In this document: piece by piece, positions 10,641 through 21,364 of the stretch
How the letters are laid out: the number at the start of each line of letters is the position of its first letter
Position numbering within the stretch: the stretch's first letter is position 1
Made by a program: the position numbers and the translations under genes
From: Imbricaverruca yamaguchii
Lineage: Eukaryota; Arthropoda; Thecostraca; Neoverrucidae
NCBI GenBank assembly: GCA_034440575.1
Contig: JAOTOL010001633.1
Coordinates: 3,247,911-3,311,910, forward strand
DNA length: 64,000 nt
Direction of reading: 5' to 3'
Notes under the pieces: generated by a model
Seen by the model: only the letters and a program-made list of their open reading frames with translations
The model's database searches: none
Told to the model about the DNA's origin: nothing

Positions 10641-10830
10641 CGTGCTGTCAATGCACGGACACGACCGCCCGGCAGCTCGTCCCCGGCCTTATTGGGCCAG
10701 CTGCCAACTGACCCTCCCAGCTGGTGGGTCAGTCAAATGCGAGCGCGTGAAGCGACTAGAACCATGTGTCGCCATGATCGGCGAGACCAGAGCAGGCCAG
10801 TGTTCAAAACCAACTGCGCTACTAGGGCGG
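10640..10830 (-). mobile_element. probable tRNA-derived SINE fragment
   Basis: On the minus strand there is an exact A-box match TAGCGCAGTTGG (10821-10810) and, about 46 bases further, a mutated B box GGTTCTAGTC (10763-10754), a tRNA-like spacing. The following segment at 10681-10718 resembles 11892-11929, which suggests a dispersed body sequence. It could instead be a lone decayed tRNA pseudogene. Confidence 0.4.
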
Positions 10831-11429
10831 GGCGACCTTGATCCGCCTATGCCTAAAATTATTATAATCTTTCACCATAGGACTCCCAGAAAATGACCAA
10901 TGTGATGTGTCAGATACTTGCCTTGTGTTGTCATGATGAAGATAACCATAAACTCCTTACTTCATTATCATGGAACTACCTCTGCCATTTATGTGCATGC
11001 CTAGTAAGGACAATGTCCAGCATACGTGTCTTGGATCAATAGTAGTGACTGGAAGGTAGCAATTACGAACATGACGTGTAAATATATGACTGACTATGAA
11101 GCCTCGGCAAACGATGAAATTGTCCCGACATGCTCTCCGGAATTTATGCCTGGAGTTCCCTCTAATTACCCCCCCCAACAACAAACAGTATTGATGTCAT
11201 AATACATGCAAAAGGATTTCCAGCATGATATTTATTAAGTTGGTCCTTTCTCTTACTTCTCGGTGCCACCCCTGTACCCACACTAGTAGATGTAAACGTT
11301 AGCGTAGAGCAGCGATCAGCATGCATTAGTGTTATTGATGTTCACAAACCTAGTCCGGATGATTGCTCGCGTGGTTTAATGTAGCAGGATACCGAGCAAA
11401 GCAGACCTGGCTGCTGCAACTGTGACCAC
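10831..11429. other. unassigned AT-rich spacer
   Basis: Nothing recognised apart from a poly-C run at about 11170. Confidence 0.4.
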
Positions 11430-11880
11430 ACAAGCCGATCCGAGCATGCCGAGCATGTCACTCTGACGACAGCATGCCATTCTGACGGCGGTATGTCACT
11501 CTGACGGCGGTATGCCACTTTGACAACATGCCACTCTGACAGCAGCATGCAACTGATAGAAGCATGCCTCACTGACAGCAGCATGCCACTCTGACAGAAG
11601 CATGCCACTCTGACGGCGGCATGCTACTCTGACGGCTGCATGCCACAAAACAGAAGCATGTATCACTGACGGCAGCATGCCATTCTGACGGTGGCATGCC
11701 ATTCTGACGGCGGCATGCCATTCTGACGGCTGCATGCCATTCGACAGCAGCATGCCACCCTGACAGCGGCATGCTACTCTGACGGCTGCATGCCACAAAA
11801 CAGAAGCATGTCTCACTGACGGCAGCATGCCACTCTGACAGCAGAATGCCAGATGATGAAATGCCACTCTAACGGCCACC
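11430..11880. repeat. 19-bp tandem repeat
   Basis: About 23 degenerate units with the consensus CATGCCATTCTGACGGCGG. A larger block containing CATGCCACAAAACAGAAG occurs twice (about 11638 and 11788), showing a higher-order duplication. Open frames across it on the minus strand are a by-product. Confidence 0.92.
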
Positions 11881-12630
11881 CCGTTGCTGTAGTCCCGGCC
11901 TTATCGGGTTAGCTGCCAGCTGACCTATTCCTTCCCCCAGCATAGGTTTGGGCTTCTAAAAATTATTGGGAGGGCGCAATACGCGAAGGCATTGGCGGGC
12001 CAAATGGATTCGATGGGGACATACCACGGAGGATCCAATGCTAAAATTATAAATTACTAGGATGGCAAAGCCAACATGGGGGAAGGGGTAAGTACCATTC
12101 CAAAAGCATGCAAAGCCTCTGCCCCGTCCCCCAGGCAGTGGCTATCCGCGTGTGTATAGGGACACGAGCTCTGTGTTGCCAGGACGTGAGGAAAACGCCG
12201 GACGGACACCGGACCAACTGAGCCAATTGTGGGTGTGGCGTATTTCCTTCGTTCATGTCATTACAAAATCATCTAACTAGGCGTGTGTTTTCCAACCACT
12301 ATGTACTGTCGCACACTATGTTATATTATAGGCTCGTATAATAATGCTGGTGCTGAACCTTTATGAAATGACAGGTTGACCTAATTTGCATTCACCTAAT
12401 TTTGAAGATTTCCTTTAGTCCTCAAAATGCACCAACCAGTTTGACGCTAAGAGTAGGTGTCCTACGCATCGCAGGTTAGGACCCACTGGTGGCGAGTGAC
12501 GTCAGCCCACTCATGCCCCGCAGGAAACCCTCCAGCCAGGTGGTGCCCCATGCGGAGATGTAGCCCGGCGTGCCGCGAAGCCACTCGAGACACCACATGC
12601 AAAACGGACCGTGGGCAGCATCAGCATGCA
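11881..12630. other. unassigned; dispersed-repeat match at 11892-11929
   Basis: 11892-11929 resembles 10681-10718 (CCCGGCCTTATYGGGYYAGC). Near 12518-12533 CATGCCCCGCAG is a possible acceptor, but no consistent exon follows because the downstream plus-strand frames meet stops in the next repeat. Confidence 0.4.
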
Positions 12631-12633
12631 CCC

Positions 12634-12905
12634 GCCACGCAGCTGGTCAACTGGAGGCTGACGCAGCTGGTCAACTGGAGGCTGACGCAGCTGGTCAACT
12701 GGAGGCCGACGCAGCTGGTCAACTGAAGGCCGACGCAGCTGGTCAACTGAAGGCCGACGCAGCTGGTCAACTGGAGGCTGACGCAGCTGGTCAACTGGAG
12801 GCTGACGCAGCTGGTCAACTGCGGGCTGACGCAGCTGGTCAACTGGAGGCTGACGCAGCTGGTTAACTAGAGGCCGACATAGCTGGTCAACTGCGGGCTG
12901 ACGCA
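12634..12905. repeat. 24-bp tandem repeat of uncertain coding status
   Basis: Eleven or so units of CTGACGCAGCTGGTCAACTG plus GAGG. Unit length is a multiple of three. Plus-strand frames are interrupted (TGA at two units, then TAA and TAG near 12863-12885). The minus strand stays open from 13044 to 12511 with an 8-residue repeat QPPVDQLR, while a non-repetitive 60-codon plus-strand frame (12900-13079) follows the array. I cannot decide which strand, if either, is coding. Confidence 0.85.
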
Positions 12906-13079
12906 GCTGGCCATCGCGCCACGCGTCAAGCCGCCCTGCAGCGGCCGATACAGCGGAATCACGAGCCAGCTGCGATTTGTGCGGGCCGCTGCACATGCGC
13001 TGGCCGAGGTCGCAGCAGGTACGCTGCACCGGCCAAACGCCCACTTGGAGGACATCCGGACGCAGCTGCTGCGCTGACT
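12899..13079 (+). CDS. possible C-terminal coding segment (weak)
   Basis: The frame reading LTQLAIAPRVKPPC and later VRAAAHALAEVAAG is open for about 60 codons and closes at TGA 13077-13079. A possible acceptor CTGACGCAG lies at its start. Amino-acid composition looks protein-like, but the opposite strand is also open, so this is a weak call. Confidence 0.2.
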
Positions 13080-13985
13080 GTCACACAGCAGCATGCTCAT
13101 ACTCTTGGATGTCTTGATGCTGACGTGCCCCGGTACATGTACGTCCATTCTGGCGGATGCCGCGCTAACACCGCCCGCGTCAGCTGATTAGCCGTGGCGA
13201 GACCGATCACTGGCACAACAGTATAAGGCCATGTAATCATACCCGAGACGGACACGACGTCCACCGACGGCGTCCAGCCCTGAAGCATCATAGTCCTGCA
13301 GCTGTGTACGTGGGACGTGTCCCGTCGTCCTCGAAAGCAGCTAACAGTCTGCCTCGTAAGACAATCCAGAGAAGATGCATTCTGCTTTGATTTGCCGGCC
13401 GCGGGTTGGTGGGAAGTGCACGCAGCCACAGGCGTGTGTGACCAATGAGCGACGTGGTGCGCTGCGTGACGCCCCACTGTCGATCATCGCCACGGAAGTC
13501 TGTTCTAAGTCCGTCGGGAATCTGTTGGGTGAGGCGCACGCCATGACGCCACATAAGGTGTAGTGCATGCCACACAATGTGTCACAATTGGAACTTAATA
13601 TCCTACCTACACCGCCTGACAAGTGACTGCGGAACTTCCAACAGTTTTCCCGTCAGTTCCTTCTTGCCGTCTTTCCCACCAGTCTTCGTCGCAAATCCGC
13701 CTCTTCGCTGTATGCTATTCGTGGGACGAAATATTCTGCTCAATCAGCCAAGTACAAACGCAACAACGGGCATGATATCCGCTTCTTGTACGCCGACGTT
13801 GCGACGACATCGCTCGCTATACGCTTCAACACCAAGAGAGGACGTGGAATATATATTTATAATGCAATATGCAAAATATATTTAACGTTAGAAAACTAAT
13901 TTTACAAATACCTCGTTGTGAACAGATTACAAGACCATCACGGCCCACCGCGTACCTGGCCCCCACCAGGTTAGCTTATCCATTC
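13080..13985. other. unassigned
   Basis: No supported gene or repeat. Short open frames on both strands lack splice partners. Confidence 0.45.
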
Positions 13986-14077
13986 AGCCGACACTATCAC
14001 GCAGGCACTGGTAGAGGCACTATCACGCAGGCACTGGTAGAGGCACTATCACACAGGCACTGGTAGAGGCACTAGGT
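13986..14077. repeat. 26-bp repeat, three copies
   Basis: Three nearly identical units CACTATCACGCAGGCACTGG plus TAGAGG, the third with CACACAGG in place of CACGCAGG. Confidence 0.9.
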
Positions 14078-14104
14078 AGCAGGCACGCGAGTTGATCCCA
14101 TACG

Positions 14105-14266
14105 ATGCTGCCGGCGGAGCGCGGCCACAGCTCCGAGTCGCCTAGTGCGCCCCATCCACACCGGGCCGTCTCACAGCACAGGGGGCCACCAGCGGCGGCC
14201 GCTGCCCGGCGCGGCGCGCTCCTACAGCCGCTTGGTGCCCGACAGCTTGGACGCGTCCTGGGGGAG
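14105..14266 (+). other. GC-rich exon-like island
   Basis: GC-rich patch in an AT-richer setting, ending at a possible donor GGGGGAG|GTGAAC (14267). Two plus-strand frames are open (one containing SYSRLVPDSLDASWG, another beginning at ATG 14105). No acceptor or phase match allows a choice, so it is recorded only as an exon-like island. Confidence 0.25.
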
Positions 14267-14749
14267 GTGAACCGGTGTTACTGGCAGTGGTGGGGTCGCT
14301 GGCCAGCGTTATTGGCCGTGGTAGGGCGATGCTGCGGCTGTCGCAGCAGCACCAGCGTGTAGTGTCAGACGTTCGGATCATAGTAGCGGACACTGTGATT
14401 TGGTCCCACATCTGACAGAATCAGACGGTGCCCAGGCCACCGACACCGTAGCGCACATAGTGATATTGAACCATGGTGCGTGGTTAATAAGGATCCCTTC
14501 AGTTCAGGTCCTGCCACATTTCACAGTCATCGCCTGAACAAAAACAACCATAGCAAACAACACACATATGTAACCAAACGCGGGCAAAGCGTAGATTCCT
14601 GGCAGCACGGAACCACGACAACCACCAAGTCAACTAGCGGCTTAAGTCCCGACAAGAATAACATATTCTAAGTTGACTAAAAAAGGACTCGAGTCCTGCG
14701 TCCTTGATCAGAAACTTGTGTGCTGACAGGGAATTGAAGACAGTGGCCA

Positions 14750-14998
14750 GTAGAGGGGTGACATGTGGAGGGAGTAACTAGCGGAGGGAGCGACTAGTGA
14801 AGTGATATAGTAGAGGGTGACTAGTGGATTATTGACTAGTGGAGGGGTGACTAGTGGAGGGGTGACTAATGGAGGGAGCGACTAGTGGAGGGAGTGACTA
14901 ATGGAGGGGGTGACTAGTGGAGGGGTGACTATTGGAGGGGTGACTAGTGGAGGGAGCGACTAGTGGAGGAAGTGACCAGTGGAGGGGTGACTAGCCGA
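14750..14998. repeat. 15-16-bp tandem repeat
   Basis: About 15 units of GACTAGTGGAGGGGT and variants (GAGGGAGC). The array ends directly before the exon candidate at 15006. Confidence 0.9.
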
Positions 14999-15005
14999 GC
15001 CGGGC

Positions 15006-15098
15006 ATGGCGCGACCACCGCCCACCTGTGACTGGCGTCTGGACGAGGGCGCAGACCCGACCGCCCCGGTCGGCAGTGACCCTGGTCGCGAGATGTTG
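15006..15098 (+). CDS. candidate first coding exon
   Basis: ATG in a good context (CCGGGCATGG) opens 31 codons, MARPPPTCDWRLDEG and on to GREML, ending exactly at a strong donor TTG|GTGAGT in phase 0. No upstream acceptor is needed if the ATG is the start, because the array before it could hold the 5' leader. The product is unrecognised. The possible next exon at 15356-15409 has compatible phase. Confidence 0.4.
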
Positions 15099-15138
15099 GT
15101 GAGTGAGCCGGTGGCCCCCGCACACCGGCGTACGCCTG

Positions 15139-15336
15139 CGGCACAGGGGGTCCGCGCGCCGTTAACAGCGCGACGGCCGACCAGACAGCGGCACAGGGGG
15201 TCCGCGCGCCGTTAACAGCGCGACGGCCGACCAGACAGCGGCACAGGGGGTCCGCGCGCCGTTAACAGCGCGACGGCCGACCAGACAGCGGCACAGGGGG
15301 TCCGCGCGCCGTTAACAGCGCGACGGCCGACCAGAC
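15139..15336. repeat. 50-bp tandem repeat, four near-perfect copies
   Basis: Starts at 15139, 15189, 15239 and 15289. The unit contains GGGGGTCCGCGCGCCGTTAA and then CAGCGCGACGGCCGACCAGA, and the copies are identical over the visible length. Identity this high points to a recent expansion or a gap-filling artefact. It lies in the putative intron between the exon candidates at 15006 and 15356. Confidence 0.97.
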
Positions 15337-15355
15337 GGGTAGCTGAGATTTTAAG

Positions 15356-15409
15356 CGCGTCACCCGCTTCGGCTACATCGCACCCGGAAGAGCCGATTCC
15401 CTGGATGTG
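15356..15409 (+). CDS. possible small exon (weak)
   Basis: 54 bases between GATTTTAAG and a donor GTG|GTGAGG, reading RVTRFGYIAPGRADSLDV in phase 0, which would join the ATG exon at 15006-15098. The acceptor ends in AAG, which is less common, and the pyrimidine tract is weak. Confidence 0.25.
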
Positions 15410-16108
15410 GTGAGGATATGAGTCAACTAAAACATAAATTCGATCAACTTGCATTATCCTGACGAGTCAACACATAGTCCACCGCAAAGAATATTACCTA
15501 AAACACAAACCACAACTTTCATGTTTCATCGAAAGCAAGATCAGACACAGTACCGGTAAGAAATAATGAAAAACCGATGCTTTGCAAGCATGAAAACATC
15601 GCTGTGCCGGATCAGGCTGGTTGATGGATAATGCATGCTTTGAGTTGTGCTTACCAATATTTCTCAGAAAAACTTCTCCATGGATTATGTACGTCTATTT
15701 GTGTTATTTTACGACATATTCCCCAGAGAAGACATGCACCAACGTTGGCGTAGAGTCAATTGAATCAAGGTTTTGTATTTGAGTCTTAGGATAATATGTT
15801 CGTCGAAGAAAGACATACCAGTGTTCGGATATTCCTGCTGAAATGTAGGAACCTGGTCATACCCAGAAACCAGGACTTAATTATTTTCACCCTATTAATT
15901 GCCAGAATAAAAGTATTCCATAGAAAGACGTGTAGGTAAAAGAAAACATTCAACCGGTAATTATCAAAGAGTACACATCTGAATGCACCTCTCCTACCAG
16001 CATACCAATATGACGAAGCTCGAAATAGGCAACGCAACACATATGTCCCACAGACAGCTGGGATATTGGACAATCCTTAGGAGACCGACGAAAGGGGCTC
16101 CATGAGCA
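15410..16108. other. unassigned AT-rich spacer
   Basis: No gene or repeat recognised before the Penelope-like sequences. Confidence 0.45.
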
Positions 16109-17035
16109 TCAAGTCCTACAAGTATGCATCAGAACATGAGCAGAAAGAAAAAACATGATTAGAACGATTAACATTACATGAGAAGTTGAGTTTTCGGAGA
16201 GCCCTTTGAATGGTGGGGTACGTAATACATGTAGATGGACTTCAGTGTTAGCCAGTATGCCGCAGACCTCCTTAACTAAAGGACATCTGGTGAACATCAC
16301 TGGAGGCTCTGGTAGCTCTAAACAGAGCCGGGTACGTTTCGGAGACGCCTTGTTGCGGAGGGTGCAGGGGAGTTGGCAGACGACACTGTTGGTGCGGCAT
16401 GTGCCTCTGATGCCGACTGTGCAGGCATGGCACCGTCTGCCTTCGGGACAGGGGCCGTGTGCCAATGTCGAGCGCACTAAGTGTCCTCTGATGGTGGTGC
16501 TTATCCACGCGACACCCAGGTACAGCTGACTAGTGGTAATGATGGTTTGAATAGAGCTAGCCAATTTGTCGTTCATGGAAGGTAGGATCATTCTTGCTGT
16601 GCAGGTCATACCGCTCCTTGGCCCTTGAAGTTGGCAGGTCTTGATGGCTGTGACAATTGCGTTATTCGTGTAGTTTTTGTTGGGCATGAATGCGATGAAT
16701 GCGATTTTGATGACATGAATGCGATCGATGCTGCGGTTGCATGCAGACTGGTTGCTGGACAACCCGTTGGCTCTGCTTGTTTGTGAGCACAGCACTGCAT
16801 TTGTATCTTCCACAGCAGGACTGAGCCGGCGTTTGGTATGACGTCCGATGATGCGGGCTTGACGTGAGCTCGGTGGTGTGGTTTCTGTTGGACTCTGTGG
16901 TGATCTTGGTATCCAAAAATTGCATAGAGCCATTGCTCTCCGATGACTGTCTGGTGAACTTCTTGACAAGGTGTTTCGTTGATGTTTGAGGTACTTTCGG
17001 AGGCCCTCTGGTCAATGGGTCAAAATGTCACACAC
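16109..17035 (-). pseudogene. decayed Penelope-like element, minus-strand copy
   Basis: Two overlapping minus-strand frames give pieces of a Penelope-like polyprotein. One (17015-16662) includes GSMQFLDTKITTES, typical of the end of the reverse transcriptase, and then SPHHRTSYQTP. The other (16969-16109) includes RSTLAHGPCPEGRRCHACTV and on to TCRTNSVVCQL, the Cys-containing linker before the endonuclease. The same order and similar residues occur in the plus-strand copy at 17090-18700 (SPHHRTSY, LLTNK, VVQ). At least one frameshift separates the pieces and the GIY-YIG part is not seen, so it is inactive. Confidence 0.7.
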
Positions 17036-17059
17036 GCCATCAAAGTAGCTCGTGTAGAG

Positions 17060-18705
17060 ACTGTGTTTGGCTGGTAGCGCGCCTCCATGCCATCCGTGAA
17101 GCCGACGGTGAAAGGAGGCCCCACCAGAAAGGTCTTGTCATTTCAGACAGCGCTGAGTACATTATCAAAGCCAACACCGTCTCGGACGACTATGAAGAAA
17201 TACACGCAATCCCACCAACGAAACAGAGTCCGCCATCAAGCTCATCATCAAGAATACAATCGACGGCAAAGTGGGTGGCATCATCATCCAAGCAGCCTGG
17301 AGGGTCTCTGCGACCGACCGTCTCGCCCCGTGGCGACTCGCTGGATAAGACCACCCAGGCACTGGAGAAGGTGCTCAGCCAGCTGATATACTGCTCCGGA
17401 GAACGTGATCCGCTGAAATAGCGTATGTGAAGTATTTTACAGCCAATCTCCGCAAAACCGATGAGTACCTCCATCGCCTATTGGAGCAATGCCCGGGCCA
17501 TAAAGTGCCTGCCGGTAGCCTCCTCTCCAGCGTGGATGTCACGAACTTTTATAGCAACATATCCTACCACGAGGCCAGCACTTCCTAGAACACTAAGAGG
17601 TGATTAACACGCTGGGGCTGAGCGCGGCAGACATCACCAGCCTACTGATCCATCGATCTCGAACAGCTACCCGTGGTTCAGCGACAAAGACTAGCTATCA
17701 CCGGATCACCGGCATCGGCATGGGTAGCGGAGTGGTGCTCGCTTCGACATTATGTTAATGGGTAGCCCGAAGACACGCTGCGCCAGCACGTTTTCAGCTA
17801 AACCAGGCTTCTACGCGAGGCATACCGATGACGTCTCGAGCCACTGACCAGAGGCCCTCCGAACACACTTAGAACACATCAAAGAAGCATACGCTACGAT
17901 CAACTTCGTCTTCCGGACTTCTTAAAACGGCGCCGTCCCGTTTCCGGATACCAAGATCACCACAGAGTCCAACGGAAAATACACCTGTACGTCAACTACA
18001 GCTGTACGTCAAGTACAGATGTACGTCAAGCCCACACCATCGGACATCATACTGAACGCCGAAACAGTCCAGTTCTGACAGACCAAGAAAGTAGTTGCTC
18101 ACAAACAAAAAGAGCTAAATGGTTGTCCAGCATCCAATCCCATCCATGACACCTCGTCGAACAACGGCCACACCAACAAGGTCACGGCCATCAACACCTG
18201 CCAACTTTAACGACTAAGGAGAAGCAGGACCTGCACCACAAGGACGATTTTACCTTGCATGGATGACAAATTAGCGAGCTCCATCCAGCCCATCATCAGC
18301 ACTAACTGGCCGGATCTGGACGTCGCCTGGACAGGCACGAGGAGAGAGGACACCGATGCCATGCCTAAGAGTCGACATCGCACGCAAATGTCACGCCAGC
18401 AGTGTCGCCTACCAATCCAACTGCAACCTCTGCAATAAGATATGCATCGGCGAAACCGGTTCACGTTCAGACTGCGCTACAATGAGCACCCCAGAGACGC
18501 CAAGCACAAAGGCCTAGATAAGCCGCGGATGACCACCTCCGCAAGGAACATCCGGACATGAAGCTGGACGCCGAGAGACCATCGCTGCCAAGATCCAACA
18601 GTGCACCAACGATCAGAAAGACAGGAAGATCACCAAGTCGCTGTACATCAGACGACTCCGCCCAGCGCTAAACATCAACATTGCGTCCTGGTGTCTCCTC
18701 TGAAG
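17060..18705 (+). pseudogene. decayed Penelope-like element, plus-strand copy (RT plus GIY-YIG)
   Basis: Reading across frames from left to right gives RT-like LLSSVDVTNFYSNISYHEA (17520-17575), then FRIPRSPQSPTEN and SPHHRTSY. A GIY-YIG endonuclease signature follows: CNLCNKICIGETGSR (18420-18465) and, one base out of frame, RYNEHPRDAKHKG (18476-18513). The domain ends with SLYIRRLRPALN (18641-18675) and a stop at 18703. These are hallmarks of endonuclease-bearing Penelope-like retroelements, which prime reverse transcription at nicks made by GIY-YIG. Many frameshifts and stops make it a relic. It sits head-to-head with the minus-strand copy. Confidence 0.8.
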
Positions 18706-18860
18706 ACGGAAGCGCCGCACGGCCATTCGGTACCGTCTGCGCATGAGTCGCCGCAAAAACCGTACCATCCGCCGTGATGATCCGATACCGTATGTACATG
18801 TGCGTGACGGCGTAGCTCCCGCCGCCTTACTGTCCGGCTGAACAACGGGAAAACTATACT

Positions 18861-18912
18861 CTTACTAGACAGTCACAACACGCAGTCTTGTGTGGTGTGA
18901 CTGTCTAGTAAG
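18861..18912. repeat. long hairpin 1
   Basis: Arms CTTACTAGACAGTCACAACA and a near-complementary TGTGGTGTGACTGTCTAGTA plus AG, with about 10 nt between. One or two mismatches in about 21 bp. Confidence 0.85.
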
Positions 18913-18922
18913 CTGGCGATTT

Positions 18923-18972
18923 GTCTAGTAAGAGGCGTTGTTACTAGACAGTAACAACGCGTCTTACCAGAC
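18923..18972. repeat. long hairpin 2
   Basis: Arms GTCTAGTAAGAGGCGTTGTT and its near complement (AACAACGCGTCTTACCAGAC), 23 bp with two mismatches and a 4-nt loop. Shares the terminal GTCTAGTAAG with hairpin 1. Together they look like a small foldback element placed just past the end of the Penelope-like copy. Confidence 0.85.
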
Positions 18973-19486
18973 AGTCACATTCAAGGGGTTGAAGAGGACC
19001 CGTGGCCGAAACGTGTCCAGCTCATTCTAGAGCCATCAGCTTCTGTCATGTTTACCAGATGTCCATTATCATCGTAAAGGTTTCAGTGGTACGTGGACCA
19101 AGGACAAGCTTTCCTTAACTGCGGTGCACGCCGAATTGGTGCTTCCATTCGTGGAATCACGATCCATAAACAGGGATTCTGGAGCCGATGGCGCTCGATA
19201 TCGGAGCCCAAATGTTGAAAAATCGCATAGCCGAAGCTGGTAATTTTCAGTGAGTGGGAACAAGTTGCTTGTTTTAAAAGCAGCGAAGTCCAAGTCCGAA
19301 ACATTCCAACCTATTCGGCGGCAACATCGGGTATCAGTCCCGTTACAACACTCACCGCCGCACTCTGGAACGCTCAGCGGCATCCTTGGTATTGGTAGTA
19401 CGGGATGCGGACAAGGTCATAACACTCACCGTCGCACCCTGGAACGTATAGCGTCGTTGGGGTGCGTACCCGGCCACAACACTCAC
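18973..19486. other. unassigned; three donor-like repeats at 19350-19490
   Basis: On the minus strand a motif ending in G(C/A)G|GTGAGTGTT occurs at 19487, 19430 and 19356, the last two preceded by CGTTCCAG. Only the first belongs to the supported exon. No further downstream exon of the minus-strand gene was found. Confidence 0.4.
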
Positions 19487-19572
19487 CTCCTCGTCCTGAT
19501 ATCCGCGAAGTCGGGGCGGGCAGCTGGGAGCGTCGCGCCAACTGTTGCAGCGCCGACACGTCGCTGTCCGAG
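19487..19572 (-). CDS. exon 6 of the minus-strand gene
   Basis: Acceptor TGTCGGACAG|C and donor GGAG|GTGAGT, 86 bp. The first base C completes the Arg codon left as CG by exon 5. The next 28 codons read SDSDVSALQQLARRSQLPAP and then TSRISGRG, ending with one base of a split codon. It lies to the left of the duplicated block, so only one copy exists. Because exon 5 is in the block and exon 6 is not, the A copy is the one physically linked to the 3' part of the gene. Confidence 0.65.
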
Positions 19573-19575
19573 CTG

Positions 19576-20300
19576 TCCGACACACACACACACAGACGCC
19601 GACATATCAGTTACAACTATCCCGCCATACACACACATACGACGACACATCAGTTACAACTATCCCGCCACACACAGACAGACGCCGATACATCAGTTAC
19701 AACTCTCCCGCCACACACACATAGCGACACATCAGTTACAACTATCCCGCCACACACACACGCCGACACATCAGTTACAACTATCCCGCCACACACACAC
19801 AGCGACACATCAGTTACAACTATCCCGCCACACACACACGCCGACACATAAGTTACAACTCTCCCGCCACACACACACAGCGACACATCAGTTACAACTC
19901 CCCGACACACGCACACAGCGACACATAAGTTACAACTCTCCCGCCACACACACACAGCGACAAATCAGTAACAACTATCCCGCCACACACATACGACGAT
20001 CCATCCGTTACAACTATCCCGCCACACACATACGACGACACATCAGTTACAACTCCCCGACACACGCACGCCGATACATCAGGAACAACTCTCTGACACA
20101 CACAAACGCCGATACATCAGGAACAACTCTCCCGCCACACGCACACGCACACGCGCACGCGCACGCGCACGCGCACGCACACGCGCACGCACACGCACAC
20201 GCACACGCACACCGATACATCGGCTACAACCCTCCCACCACACACACGTCGATACATTAGCTACAACCCTCGACACACACAGATACCCACACATCAGCTA
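19576..20300. repeat. CACACA-rich tandem repeat
   Basis: About 17 units of roughly 34-40 bp built from CGACACATCAGTTACAACTA then TCCCGCCACACACACAC. At 20137-20215 the units give way to a (GCACAC/GCGCAC)n dinucleotide-like tract. It lies in the intron upstream of exon 6, and its start nearly touches the exon 6 acceptor. Confidence 0.95.
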
Positions 20301-20614
20301 CAACTCCCCAACACACACTAGGACACGTCAGTAAAAACCATCCGATACACACCATTCGCGGACACGTGCGGACGAACCCTTCGACGCGTCAGGTGGCCCA
20401 GACACGGGCACCATAGCAACAACTGGTCCACGTTAGCAGGTCAATAAGCGCCGGCCCATGTCACCGGCACACACCAGCTACCACGCTTACATGAAGAGCG
20501 AGATTACCGAGTACGGTGCGATTAGGAAAACGTACGCAACTATTGCTCGTGAAAACGGACTTTTGACACACCAGGTCATCTAAAACGTACATAAAAAGGC
20601 AACACATGACAACG

Positions 20615-20825
20615 TGACACTCGATTACAACGGCAGCAACTGACGGATATTCACCGTGCTACTCGATTACAACAGCCGCAACTGACGAATATTCACCGTG
20701 CCACTCGATTACAACGGCCGCAACTGACGAATATTCACCGTGCCACTCGATTACAACGGCCGCAACTGACGAACATTCACCGTGCCATTCGATTACAACG
20801 GCCGCAACTGACGAGCATGCACCGT
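20615..20825. repeat. 42-bp tandem repeat
   Basis: Five units of CGATTACAACGGCCGCAACT then GACGAATATTCACCGTGCCA and CT, with few substitutions. Confidence 0.93.
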
Positions 20826-21029
20826 GCCATAGAACGAACATCAACCGACTGGCGCCTGCGGCATATGGTCATGAGGATGACATGCCTTGCAAATCCTCTG
20901 GTTGGGTGGCACGTCCCGAGGTCACGGCTTCGCTTCGTGTCACTGGACCAAACCTGTCCCGCCAGGGTTACGAAAAATTCCACATGTCGTATAAGGAGTG
21001 CGTGTACATAAGAGTCTGAGCACACGGAC

Positions 21030-21200
21030 TGCGTTAGCAGGTGCCCCCCCCCCAACATAAACACGTCAATAGCAGCCGACCGACACCCACACAAGACGTG
21101 GGTAACAACTGCCCCCCCCCCAACACAAACACGTCAGTAGCAGCTGGCGGACCCCACACAACACGTAAGTGACAGTTGGCCCCCAACACAAGCACATCGG
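21030..21200. repeat. short repeat with poly-C runs
   Basis: Two to three degenerate units containing poly-C, AACAYAAACACGTCARTAGC and then AGC(C/T)G. The poly-C runs are likely to be error-prone. Similar ACACAAGCACATCGGTACAAGC follows at about 21187. Confidence 0.6.
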
Positions 21201-21364
21201 TACAAGCTGCCCGACACACAACCGCATTGATAGCCGCATATAACTCGCCTGGCAGTCCATGAGTGGTAATTTGGAGGCAAAATATGTCCCAACGCAAGTG
21301 CTCCCCGAGACGGACACATAAGCCACCAGCAGACTAGCCTGTCGCTCCGGTTGCCTCCACTCAC

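Noticed and set aside
12511..13044. 177-codon minus-strand frame with QPPVDQLR repeats as a gene
   Set aside because: Fully open but no convincing splice sites; the opposite strand has an equally plausible non-repeat segment, so coding on either strand is undecided.
15139..15336. Regularly repeated 50-bp units considered as a CRISPR array
   Set aside because: The units are directly abutting with no unique spacers, and the genome is animal.
19356..19430. Nine-base micro-exons between CGTTCCAG and GTGAGTGTT
   Set aside because: The introns between them would be under 60 bases and the motif looks like a local duplication of the exon 6 donor region.
19250..20260. 336-codon plus-strand frame rich in Thr and His
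   Set aside because: Covers the CACACA-rich tandem repeat and the antisense of exon 6, with no supporting splice signals.
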